Shown here: positions 50,906 through 59,103 of the stretch, piece after piece | How the letters are laid out: the number at the start of each line of letters is the position of its first letter | Position numbering within the stretch: the first letter of the stretch is position 1 | Assembly (NCBI GenBank): GCA_910579085.1 | Contig: CAJTRU010000003.1 | Coordinates: forward strand, 51,162 to 115,161 | Direction of reading: 5' to 3' | DNA length: 64,000 nt | From: an uncultured Lachnospiraceae bacterium | GTDB taxonomy: Bacteria > Bacillota > Clostridia > Lachnospirales > Lachnospiraceae | Translations under genes and position numbers: made by a program | The notes under the pieces: model-generated | What the model was told of the DNA's origin: nothing | The model's input: the letters and a program-made list of their open reading frames with translations, nothing else | Database searches by the model: none

Positions 50906-53011
50906 TTACTGGTTTGAACTCTGGGAATAGTTAAAACCAGTTATGCTTTCTGATACTGTATTATAAACATATTCACCGTTAATTGAAGTGTTATCTTTTG
51001 CATTTATTGCAAATCCTATCTTAAGATGGTCATCTTCTTTGCCCATAAGTCTATAAATAACAGGGCTGTCTTCATAAAATTCAACACCAGTATTATTATA
51101 GTTTTTAAATATTGAAGTAATAACTCCATTTCCGTCTTCATGTGCATAATATTCCGTCTGCCTGTCTAAATCATATATTGTAAAAGTCCTTGCCCATAAC
51201 CCGTTATAAATAAGCACGGCATATCTTTTATCATTTTGTGTTACCCATTGTATATCACAGAAATATCCTTCTTTAAGTGGCATTTTTCTTGGTGAAGTTC
51301 CAGGATTTAATATAATCTGTTTTATAATTTCATTGCCTGTTGCATCCTTTTGTGTCTGTATTTCTACATAAGTAGTATTGCCGCTTTGCAAATTGTGTGT
51401 GTTTTTCTCGCCTTCTGTGCTTTCTACACCAGTATAACCAGTTTTGTATTTTTTAAGGCTTGATTTGGATAATTCCTGTTGCTGGTATTTTTCTTCTTCT
51501 GTATTCCATACATAGTAAATATTCTTTTTAGAGTGTTTTACTCTAATCACTTTTGTTGTGTCTGCTGGTATATTAAATTTACATGATGCTGCCTCTTTGC
51601 TGGAAGTATCATAGATTGTATCTGAAACTTTATCAAGTGACATTTCACCAATATTCCATATATAATATTCTTTTAAAACAGAATTTTTTCTTTTACGTTT
51701 TCCAGTAATCTCTTTAAATTTGCTTCCAATAACATCTATTTTTTGTCCAATGACAAGCTCGTTTGTGCCATCAGCATTATAATCATACACATACAGTTCT
51801 GCGCCTTCTTCAAAAAAAAGCCTGCCTTCTGGCACATTTTTAAAGGTATAATTTATGTCTGCCTGGCCAAGTTCTGCATTAAAGACATCATTAAGTTTTA
51901 ATATAAAACTTCCAGTATAGCCTTTGCCCTTTTCATAATTTCCTGATGTCATTACAAGCTGTATATTCCTGTCAAGCCCGCTTGGTGAAACAGTATTTAT
52001 GCTTGCTGCTACTATTTCTTCCCTTTCGTTAAAAAGTTTGCTGTCTTTTTCCTGTGTTGTGCCATTTCCCCATGTCCCGCCATCCCACAATATCTGTAGC
52101 GGCCTTAACAGAAATGCCCATATAAAACACAGCAACAAAACAATAAATGCAAGTTTTGTATACTGGCGGTGGCTTCCAGGCATATAAATAAGGTGGTATG
52201 CCCGTTTCTGTGTATATTTTTCATTAAAAAACAACAATGTCTGCCTGCCTTTATAAGAGCCTTCTTTTATATTTAATAATTCTTGTGCCAGCCCGTTTGC
52301 AGAGTTTACACCGCCATTTTTCGCAACAGTTTCATCTGCTGCAATTTCAATATCTATGTTTAATAAATAATATGCAAGCCACATTAATGGATTAAACCAT
52401 TGTACAGTAAGTACAATAAATGCAAAAAATCTTATAATTCCATCCTTGTTTTTATTATGTGCTTCAAAGTGCTGTAAAAGATACTTTATATCATTTACAC
52501 GCATTTCCGCTGGAAGATACATCTTCATAAAAAGTATCCCAGAAACCACAGGGCTGTCCACTACGCCAGACTGGTATATTCTTCCATATATGTGGCTGGA
52601 ATTTTTAAGCCACGTCTTGTTGCTGGCCTGGCGTACTAGTGTAAATAATAAAATAACTGCTATGCCTGCAACCCATATTATTGCACATGCTATATAACTT
52701 CTGTCTGCCTGTATATCATTAATAAATACATTGCGCCATCCTTTCATTATCCCGGAATTATCTTTAATTTCAAGCCCAAGCTGTGCCATTACCATGTGAA
52801 ATTCCCTGTTCAATTTACTAGACAAGCAAAGAGGGCTTGAAAGTGATACTGGGCATATCCCTTTAAAAAAGTACAATAGCCATAAAAAAACAATATATTT
52901 TCTAGGTGCTTTGGATAACAAAAGCCGCAGAAGCAAAATAACTGGTATCATAACAGATGTTATAATTCCCATTGAAAAAGCTGTATAAAACAGCCTGTAT
53001 AATAAATCCAT
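50906..53011 (-). CDS. M56-like membrane protein with a degenerate catalytic site
   Basis: This 701-residue protein has the BlaR1-like membrane layout: spans near residues 5-30, 40-60, 120-140 and the region FFAFIVLTVQWFNPLMWLAYYLL. Where M56 enzymes read HELxH, this has QHFEAHNKNKDG, so the two His remain but the catalytic Glu is displaced to the third place. The downstream ligand motif IEIAADETVAKNGG is kept. A fifth hydrophobic segment near 295 leads to a roughly 380-residue extracytoplasmic domain of beta-rich repeats. It is probably a sensor without peptidase activity. GGAGGG precedes ATG 53011. Confidence 0.7.
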   Translation of the reverse strand: MDLLYRLFYTAFSMGIITSVMIPVILLLRLLLSKAPRKYIVFLWLLYFFKGICPVSLSSPLCLSSKLNREFHMVMAQLGLEIKDNSGIMKGWRNVFINDIQADRSYIACAIIWVAGIAVILLFTLVRQASNKTWLKNSSHIYGRIYQSGVVDSPVVSGILFMKMYLPAEMRVNDIKYLLQHFEAHNKNKDGIIRFFAFIVLTVQWFNPLMWLAYYLLNIDIEIAADETVAKNGGVNSANGLAQELLNIKEGSYKGRQTLLFFNEKYTQKRAYHLIYMPGSHRQYTKLAFIVLLLCFIWAFLLRPLQILWDGGTWGNGTTQEKDSKLFNEREEIVAASINTVSPSGLDRNIQLVMTSGNYEKGKGYTGSFILKLNDVFNAELGQADINYTFKNVPEGRLFFEEGAELYVYDYNADGTNELVIGQKIDVIGSKFKEITGKRKRKNSVLKEYYIWNIGEMSLDKVSDTIYDTSSKEAASCKFNIPADTTKVIRVKHSKKNIYYVWNTEEEKYQQQELSKSSLKKYKTGYTGVESTEGEKNTHNLQSGNTTYVEIQTQKDATGNEIIKQIILNPGTSPRKMPLKEGYFCDIQWVTQNDKRYAVLIYNGLWARTFTIYDLDRQTEYYAHEDGNGVITSIFKNYNNTGVEFYEDSPVIYRLMGKEDDHLKIGFAINAKDNTSINGEYVYNTVSESITGFNYSQSSNQ

Positions 53012-53072
53012 ACTGCCCTCCAGAATACTAACGATAAGATTATACACATTTTTGGCAGACTGGCAACAGGAT

Positions 53073-55016
53073 TTATCTTAATCCTTCCAAATCATCTAAC
53101 CATATATTTACACAGGCATCACTTGGCATCCTCCAGTCACCACGTGGGGAAAGTGCAACACTTCCTACTTTTGGGCCATCAGGGATACATGAACGTTTAA
53201 ACTGCTGTGAAAAGAACCTGCGGTAAAATGTACACATCCATTTATATATTGTATCATCACTGTATGAACCATCAAATGTATACTTTGCAAGCCTGTATAT
53301 TTTAGATGGGGTATATCCAAAACGCATCATATAGTACAGGAAAAAATCATGCAGTTCATAAGGGCCTACAAGGTCTTCTGTCTTTTGTGATATTTTGCCA
53401 TCTTCTGGTGGAAGGAGTTCCGGGCTTACAGGTGTATCAAGTACATCCATAAGTATATCTTTTAGTTCATTATCATTACATGTTTCTGCATAATAAAGTA
53501 CGAGATATCTTACAAGTGTTTTTGGGACAGAAGAGTTCACCCCGTACATTGACATATGGTCGCCGTTATAAGTTGCCCATCCTAGTGCAAGTTCAGACAT
53601 ATCACCAGTTCCTACAACCATGCCACCAGACTGGTTGGCAATATCCATAAGGATTAAAGTACGCTGCCTTGCCTGTGCATTTTCATATGTCACATCATGT
53701 ACATTTGCATCATGCCCTATATCCCTGAAATGCAGGCTGACAGCTTCATGTACTGGTACTTCTTTTAATGTTACGCCAAGTTTTTTGGCAAGGCTGCATG
53801 AATTATTATAAGTTCTTCCAGTTGTGCCAAAACAAGGCATTGTAACAGCTTGTATGCCGCTTCTGCCAAGCCCAAGCATATCAAATGACTTTACAGTTAC
53901 AAGGAGTGCAAGTGTTGAATCAAGACCGCCAGATATGCCAACAACTGCATTTTGGCAATTTGTATGTGCAAGCCTTTTTTTAAGTCCCATTGCCTGTATA
54001 TTTAAAATTTCATTACAATGTTGTTCCATATCAGATTTATTGCCAGGGACAAACGGCGTGCGTGGATATTTCCTTGTAAGGGCAGTTTCAGTTATATGGC
54101 AGAATTTAAAACTTGTAACTGTATAATCTGCTTCATAAGGTGTTTTGATATCAAATGTTGTCATACGCCTTCTTTCGCTGGCAAGCCTTCCAAGGTCAAT
54201 TTCAGTAATAGCCGCCTGGTTGGTGAAGCGTTCTGTTTCCGTAAGTATAGTTCCATTTTCGGCAATAATATTGTGTCCAGAGAAAACAAGGTCGGTAGAG
54301 GACTCCCCTTCCCCTGCATCTGCATAAATATAGGCACAGACAAGCCTGGCTGCCTGGCTGCCCACAAGTTCCCTGCGGTAAATGTTTTTGCCTGTTGTTT
54401 CGTCGCTGGCAGACAGGTTTGCAATAATAGTTGCAGATGCCATTGCATGGTAACAGGATGGTGGTACAGGCATCCATAAATCTTCACATATATCAATGCC
54501 AAGTACAAAACCAGGCATATTTAATGCTTTAAATAAATGCTTAGAACCAAAAACTACACCATCACAATATGCATCAAGGCCAGGAACTCTAATAACTTCT
54601 GTTTTTGAAGGGGCAGCAGTAAAATGTCTTGCTTCATAAAATTCAGAATAATTTGGTATATTCTGTTTAGGTACTATGCCAAGCAAAGAGCCATCATGGA
54701 TAACAGCAGCAGTATTATAAAGCCTGCTATTATTCATCAAAGGAAGCCCAACAACAATTACCATATCAATATTATTATTGCCTGAAAAAGTGCAGATTTC
54801 TGCAAGCCCGTCAAGTGCGCCTTGTAACAGGGTGTCCTGTAGGAAGAGGTCACCACATGTATATCCTGTTATACATAATTCTGGAAAAACTGCAAGTTTA
54901 ACTCCCTTTTCATAAACTGCCATAATATTTTTTATAATACTTTTGGTATTAAATTTTGTGTCGCCTACACGTATATCTGGTGTAATAGCAGCAACTTTAA
55001 TAAAACCATCTTTCAT
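53073..55016 (-). CDS. nadE: Glutamine-dependent NAD+ synthetase
   Basis: This 647-residue two-domain enzyme amidates nicotinic acid adenine dinucleotide. The N-terminal nitrilase-type glutaminase has Glu in AVFPELCITGYTCGD, and Cys in VLGIDICEDLWMP near residue 175. The synthetase domain has the PP-loop VGISGGLDSTLAL, and GTGDMSELALGWATYNGDHMS. It looks full length. ATG 55016 follows GGAGG by seven bases; a longer in-frame start at 55046 lacks a site. Confidence 0.93.
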   Translation of the reverse strand: MKDGFIKVAAITPDIRVGDTKFNTKSIIKNIMAVYEKGVKLAVFPELCITGYTCGDLFLQDTLLQGALDGLAEICTFSGNNNIDMVIVVGLPLMNNSRLYNTAAVIHDGSLLGIVPKQNIPNYSEFYEARHFTAAPSKTEVIRVPGLDAYCDGVVFGSKHLFKALNMPGFVLGIDICEDLWMPVPPSCYHAMASATIIANLSASDETTGKNIYRRELVGSQAARLVCAYIYADAGEGESSTDLVFSGHNIIAENGTILTETERFTNQAAITEIDLGRLASERRRMTTFDIKTPYEADYTVTSFKFCHITETALTRKYPRTPFVPGNKSDMEQHCNEILNIQAMGLKKRLAHTNCQNAVVGISGGLDSTLALLVTVKSFDMLGLGRSGIQAVTMPCFGTTGRTYNNSCSLAKKLGVTLKEVPVHEAVSLHFRDIGHDANVHDVTYENAQARQRTLILMDIANQSGGMVVGTGDMSELALGWATYNGDHMSMYGVNSSVPKTLVRYLVLYYAETCNDNELKDILMDVLDTPVSPELLPPEDGKISQKTEDLVGPYELHDFFLYYMMRFGYTPSKIYRLAKYTFDGSYSDDTIYKWMCTFYRRFFSQQFKRSCIPDGPKVGSVALSPRGDWRMPSDACVNIWLDDLEGLR

Positions 55017-55168
55017 TGAAATTGTCCTCCATTCATAAAGAAACATTATATAGTATTTTCTGCATAATTAATAAAAAAATCCATAATTAGGATTGAATAC
55101 TGCTAGTAATTGTCTTTTGCCTGATATAACATTACCATATAATTACTTAAAAATAAATAAGAACAAAA

Positions 55169-55231
55169 TTGACCTGTTAAAAAAAGTATGATATAACCAA
55201 GTTATATAAATAATTTATATAACTTGGTTAT
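55169..55231 (+). promoter_or_regulatory. Promoter and palindromic operator of the TetR-flavodoxin operon
   Basis: TTGACC (55169-55174) and TATAAC (55192-55197) are 17 bases apart. A 39-bp palindrome spans 55193-55231: ATAACCAAGTTATATAA, a short AT centre, and TTATATAACTTGGTTAT, exact apart from the single central base. It covers -10 and the start point and ends next to the ribosome-binding site. This is a textbook TetR autorepression site. Confidence 0.85.
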
Positions 55232-55245
55232 AAGGAGGTTTAACA

Positions 55246-55827
55246 GTGCCAAAACAAAAAATAACAAAAGAAATGGTGGTAAATGCTGCTTTTGAATTAG
55301 CAAGGGATGGTGGTATGGAAAATGTAATGGTTAAGAATATTGCAAACAAGCTAAGCTGTTCTGTCCAGCCAGTATATACCTATTGTAATAATATGGCTGG
55401 ACTGCAAAAAGAAGTGGTAGAAAAAGCCAATGATTTTGTCCAGAAGTATATTTCTACAAATATTGATAAAAGAAACTTATTCCAGAGCACAGGACAGGCA
55501 TATATAAAGCTGGCAAAAGAAGAACCAGGTATCTTTAAAATATTTATTTTAAAACAAAGAGAAAATATTGCCTCACTTAATGATTTATACCAGTCAGAAG
55601 CCAGCCCTCAGACAGCAGAATATATTGCAGAGGGACTCGGAATAAGTATAGAACAGGCAAAACAGCTTCACATAAATATGTTAATTTATACTATTGGTAT
55701 TGGGACGATACTTTCTGTTACCACACCAGGAGTTCCTGCTGGTGAAATACTTTCGCAACAGGAAACAGCATATAATGCATTTTTAAAACAGGTTTTAGAC
55801 AGTAAGGAGGATAACAATAATGAATAA
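55246..55827 (+). CDS. TetR-family transcriptional repressor
   Basis: This 193-residue protein has an N-terminal helix-turn-helix (ITKEMVVNAAFELARDGG, VKNIANKLSCSVQPVYTYC) followed by a helical ligand domain of the WHG type common in Clostridia (YIKLAKEEPGIFKIF, INMLIYTIGIGTIL). The start is GTG 55246, after AAGGAGG. Its own promoter holds a 39-bp palindromic operator. It overlaps the following flavodoxin gene by eight bases and probably controls it. Confidence 0.88.
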   Translation: MPKQKITKEMVVNAAFELARDGGMENVMVKNIANKLSCSVQPVYTYCNNMAGLQKEVVEKANDFVQKYISTNIDKRNLFQSTGQAYIKLAKEEPGIFKIFILKQRENIASLNDLYQSEASPQTAEYIAEGLGISIEQAKQLHINMLIYTIGIGTILSVTTPGVPAGEILSQQETAYNAFLKQVLDSKEDNNNE

Positions 55828-56344
55828 TAAAACTTTAATTATATATAAAAGTAGTACAGGGTTTACGGAAAAATATGCCAAATTAATAGCCGGCAAGACA
55901 GGCTGCAAACTTGCTGCATATAAATCAGTAACACCAGGGTTAATAGCAAAGTATGATACTATAGTTTTTGGAAGCCGTGCACATGCAGGAATGATTGATG
56001 GCTATAAAAAAATAAAGAAAATTACCAGCAAAATTCCTTCTGTTAAATTAATATTATTTGTAACAGGAGCAACACCAGCCGCTTCCAAAGACATAATAGA
56101 AGCATTTTGGAAACAGAACCTTTCACCAGAAGAAATGTTAAAAATACCACATTTCTATATGCCTGGTGGTTTGTGCTATGAGAGAATGTCCATGCCAGAT
56201 AAGTTAATGATGAAAATGGCAGCATTAATGATAAAAAATAAAAAGAATAAAACACCATTTGAAGCTGGATTTGAAAATGCTATCAAAGCATCTTATGATA
56301 TTTCATCACCAGAATACATAAAACCATTAGTATCAATATTATAA
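55820..56344 (+). CDS. Flavodoxin-domain protein
   Basis: This 174-residue protein has the FMN phosphate loop YKSSTGFTEKYAKLIAG near residue 10, the YDTIVFGSRAHAGMIDGY loop and FVTGATPAA. This fits the Flavodoxin_5/protoporphyrinogen-oxidase-like group, which is often TetR-controlled. It likely acts as a redox carrier or quinone/haem-related oxidoreductase; the substrate is unknown. AAGGAGG precedes ATG 55820. Its TAA stop sits within a TAATTTCC stretch that resembles the boundary box of the palindromic repeat that follows. Confidence 0.82.
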   Translation: MNNKTLIIYKSSTGFTEKYAKLIAGKTGCKLAAYKSVTPGLIAKYDTIVFGSRAHAGMIDGYKKIKKITSKIPSVKLILFVTGATPAASKDIIEAFWKQNLSPEEMLKIPHFYMPGGLCYERMSMPDKLMMKMAALMIKNKKNKTPFEAGFENAIKASYDISSPEYIKPLVSIL

Positions 56345-56368
56345 TTTCCATTTACAAAAACACATGAT

Positions 56369-56745
56369 AATTTCTAGTTATCTTTTGTTGGAGGACGGAC
56401 GGTTTACAGCGCCAGAGCCAGAATATCCAGTGAAAAGGGGTACGCTTCCGCTACGGTAAGCCACGCAGCGGCACATAAAGCCATGTATTTAATGTCCCAA
56501 AATAAAATTGCATTTCTTTTGTAACATTAAATACATGGCTTAAATGCCGGCGGGCTTAAAGTACCCCTTTTACTGGATATTGCTGCCATCTGGCACATAA
56601 AACCTGGCATTATAAACCAGTAAAACACTGGACAGCAGGATAACTGCAAATTACCTGTGGCGAGATTATCCTGTATGACACTTCCGTATGTCTGGATAAA
56701 ATACCATATAACATAAAGGCAAAATAAACACTATAACTGGAAATT
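56369..56745. repeat. Composite palindromic repeat after the flavodoxin gene
   Basis: Boundary boxes occur at 56369-56382 (AATTTCTAGTTATC), about 56640-56652 (ATAACTGCAAATT) and 56733-56745 (ATAACTGGAAATT). Module I here has the arms GCCAGAGCCAGAATATCCAG and CTGGATATTGCTGCCATCTG (shown in part), and a different central stem (CCATGTATTTAATGT with ACATTAAATACATGG). So the stem varies between copies while pairing is kept. After the last box, the sequence ATTATCCTGCATACA also follows the copy that ends at 33325. Confidence 0.85.
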
Positions 56746-56872
56746 ATCCTGCATACAGTTTATTGTAAAGGAAAGATGTGCCTGTCTGCTTTTGTTGGTT
56801 GGAATTTTAGACAATATGTGGTATTATAAGTCTGCTAAATAGACCAAAGAACCGAAAGGAGGCAAAGTTTTT

Positions 56873-57072
56873 AATTAAGGTAACAATAAGTGGATGGTAC
56901 ATTTTAGATGGAAATGCCAGCGTGATGATGCTGCCTTGTGGATAAGAATGAATTTAGCATTAGAGATATACCAGAACTTGAACAAATACCTGGAAAGTTT
57001 AAAAAGTATAAAGGACAGGATGCAGAACTTGCATGTGATGAAACAATAATAAAAGGCTGTGCTGATATTTAA
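56873..57072 (+). pseudogene. Frameshifted small gene
   Basis: AAAGGAGG at about 56857 precedes an open stretch IKVTISGWYILDGNASVMMLPCG (56873-56943, shown as a guide), which stops at TAA near 56942. An overlapping frame continues as VDKNEFSIRDIPELEQIPG... to a TAA at 57070-57072 (GTG 56938, 44 residues). The two read as one protein of about 65 residues with a single-base shift near 56938. No start codon of the usual kinds lies at the right place. I do not recognise the family. Confidence 0.4.
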
Positions 57073-57186
57073 AAATATAATTATGGCAGGATTCTTTTAA
57101 TAATGGGACAGAAAGAAAAACAAAACAGGCTCTGCCTTGCTAATGGCATGGCGGCTAATAAAACAAATTTAAAGGAGGGGATAATA

Positions 57187-58011
57187 ATGGTTTCTAACTC
57201 TGATAAGAAGAAATATAATAAATTCCATGTAATAATAATAGCAGTAATTACAATTATTATTGCAGGAGGCGGGCTTACTAAGGGGAAAGTTTATGTAAGG
57301 GCTGTAAATCCAGATAATGCAGTTAATCCAGTTGAAAAGGTTGAAAACCCAGATAGTAATAGTACGTCTGGAAGCAGTATAGAAAAATATAGAATAGAAG
57401 AAATATTCCATGATTTTATAAATAATAAAATAAAATCACGTCCTGAGTGGAAGAAGTGGAAAGGGAATACAAATAAATTATACTTTAGTATCCAGTATAC
57501 TGTAGATGATACACCTTGTTTATTAGTAACCAAAGATATAATTACAAATACAAATGAAGCAATGAATTCATTTATTTATTATTACGATGAAGAAACTGGT
57601 AAAATCCAGTTATTAACTTATCTTGCAAGTAATGGCACATCATATCCTGTTTCAATGATGGATGGGGAATTTGTTATTTCTTCAAACCATTCTATAAGAA
57701 GTTATTCATGGGAAGGCGGGGATATGGAACTGTATGCACAAGAAGTAGACGGGTATTACATGTATAATGGAAAATATACATATTCTTCTTTGTCATGGAA
57801 AGTTCCGTTCAAAAGCAAAAAATTAAAACTTGATGCCAGAAAATATAATACAAAAAAACAAATGGATGCCTGTGCAAATAAAATTAAAAAGATTAAGAAT
57901 TTTTCAAAAAGTAAAGCAAAGGATTTTGAAAAAATGTATTCTGGTGCTGTTCCTGTTCCATTCTATATTAATAAAGACACAAGCTGGAAAAAATTCATCT
58001 ATATTAATTAA
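57187..58011 (+). CDS. Membrane-anchored exported protein, interrupted by a nonsense codon
   Basis: This 274-residue protein has an N-terminal anchor (FHVIIIAVITIIIAGGG, about 14-30) and an extracytoplasmic part with VYVRAVNPDNAVNP, YRIEEIFHDFINNKIKS and IQYTVDDTPCLLVTKDI, resembling secreted domains that report on an environmental calculation; no family is certain. ATG 57187 follows AAAGGAGGGG. The frame ends at TAA 58009-58011, but the next 69 codons in the same frame are open and look coding, so the natural protein was probably longer. It sits next to other decayed genes. Confidence 0.6.
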   Translation: MVSNSDKKKYNKFHVIIIAVITIIIAGGGLTKGKVYVRAVNPDNAVNPVEKVENPDSNSTSGSSIEKYRIEEIFHDFINNKIKSRPEWKKWKGNTNKLYFSIQYTVDDTPCLLVTKDIITNTNEAMNSFIYYYDEETGKIQLLTYLASNGTSYPVSMMDGEFVISSNHSIRSYSWEGGDMELYAQEVDGYYMYNGKYTYSSLSWKVPFKSKKLKLDARKYNTKKQMDACANKIKKIKNFSKSKAKDFEKMYSGAVPVPFYINKDTSWKKFIYIN

Positions 58012-58221
58012 TGGGCAAGGCTAAGCTATGTTGATAAATTATCTTCTGCTAACTCACCAGAAATTTATCTGGAACTTCAAGTTTTAAAATCTGCAAGGGC
58101 TGGTTATGACAATGATGGTGAAAAACAGAAGCACAGTGCAAAAATACGTGCTGTTGTCTGTTATAAGGGTAATGGCGAGTTTGTTTTAAAAGCTCCTTAT
58201 AGTTTTAATATTACAGCTTAG
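58012..58221 (+). pseudogene. C-terminal remnant of the preceding gene
   Basis: In the same frame as the 57187 gene and directly after its TAA, an open stretch of 69 codons runs to TAG 58219-58221. It reads WARLSYVDKLSSANSPEIYL..., then HSAKIRAVVCYKGNGEFVL and YSFNITA. It has no start codon or ribosome-binding site of its own. Its composition matches the gene before it. The simplest reading is a nonsense mutation that split one gene of about 344 codons. Confidence 0.5.
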
Positions 58222-58260
58222 TAAGATATGGTTATTTACATTGATATTGGAGGAAGATAA

Positions 58261-59043
58261 ATGGATTTTGGTATGCCAGTTTTGATTGAAAATAAAAATG
58301 TCCAGGATAATATTGCATTATGCAGAAAGTTAGGGCTTGATTTTCTGGAATTAAATATGAATTTGCCTGAGTACCAGACAGATAAACTGGAAGATACTGC
58401 TTATTTTGAGGAATTAGCAGAGGAAGCAGATATTTATTATACAATACATTTAGATGAAAACCTTAATATTGCTGATTTTAACAGCAGTGTTTCAGATGCG
58501 TATATGGAAACAACTGCCAGGGCAATAAATGCAGCTAAATTATTAAATGTTCCTGTCCTGAATATGCATATTAACCATGGTGTACATTTTACTCTTCCAG
58601 ACAGGAAAGTGCAGCTATTTGAGGAGTATTTTAATGATTATATAAGGAAATTCCAGGAATTTAAAAGTCTATGTGAAAAAAGCATTGGGGACAGTGGAAT
58701 AAAAATCTGTATTGAAAATACGGATGGGTTCAGGAATTATGAGAAAGCTGCTATAAAAATGCTTTTAGAAAGTGATGTTTTTGCTTTAACCTGGGATATT
58801 GGCCATAGTAACAGCAGTTCAAATATAGATGAAGGGTTTATTATGCAGAATGAAGGGAAATTAAAACATTTCCACCTGCATGATAGTGTTGGAAGTAAAG
58901 ACCATATGACATTGGGGACTGGTGAAATAGACTTAAAAGCACGTATTGGAATTGCCAGAAAGCATAATTGCAGGTGCGTTATTGAAACAAAAACAATAAA
59001 ATCACTGGAACAATCAGTATTGTGGTTAAGGAAAAACATATAA
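58261..59043 (+). CDS. Sugar-phosphate isomerase/epimerase-like TIM-barrel protein
   Basis: This 260-residue protein belongs to the xylose-isomerase-like/AP-endonuclease-2 superfamily. It has LGLDFLELNMNLPE, YYTIHLDENLNI, VLNMHINHGVHFTLPDR, IKICIENTDGF (metal-ligand Glu), LTWDIGHSNSS, KHFHLHDSVGSKDHM and GTGEIDLKAR. These supply the expected Glu/His/Asp metal site. The substrate is unknown. GGAGGAAGATAA precedes ATG 58261. Confidence 0.78.
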   Translation: MDFGMPVLIENKNVQDNIALCRKLGLDFLELNMNLPEYQTDKLEDTAYFEELAEEADIYYTIHLDENLNIADFNSSVSDAYMETTARAINAAKLLNVPVLNMHINHGVHFTLPDRKVQLFEEYFNDYIRKFQEFKSLCEKSIGDSGIKICIENTDGFRNYEKAAIKMLLESDVFALTWDIGHSNSSSNIDEGFIMQNEGKLKHFHLHDSVGSKDHMTLGTGEIDLKARIGIARKHNCRCVIETKTIKSLEQSVLWLRKNI

Positions 59044-59046
59044 ACA

Positions 59047-59103
59047 AAGGGTGCTTTACTTGTATTAAAGAGTTAATATACAGGTAGCACCCTTTTATTT
59101 TAT
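59047..59103. terminator. Bidirectional terminator
   Basis: AAGGGTGCT (59047-59055) pairs with AGCACCCTT (59086-59094); an inner TGTATT/AATATACA pair extends the stem. A T-rich tail follows on the plus strand. It separates the TIM-barrel gene from the convergent trkH. Confidence 0.75.
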
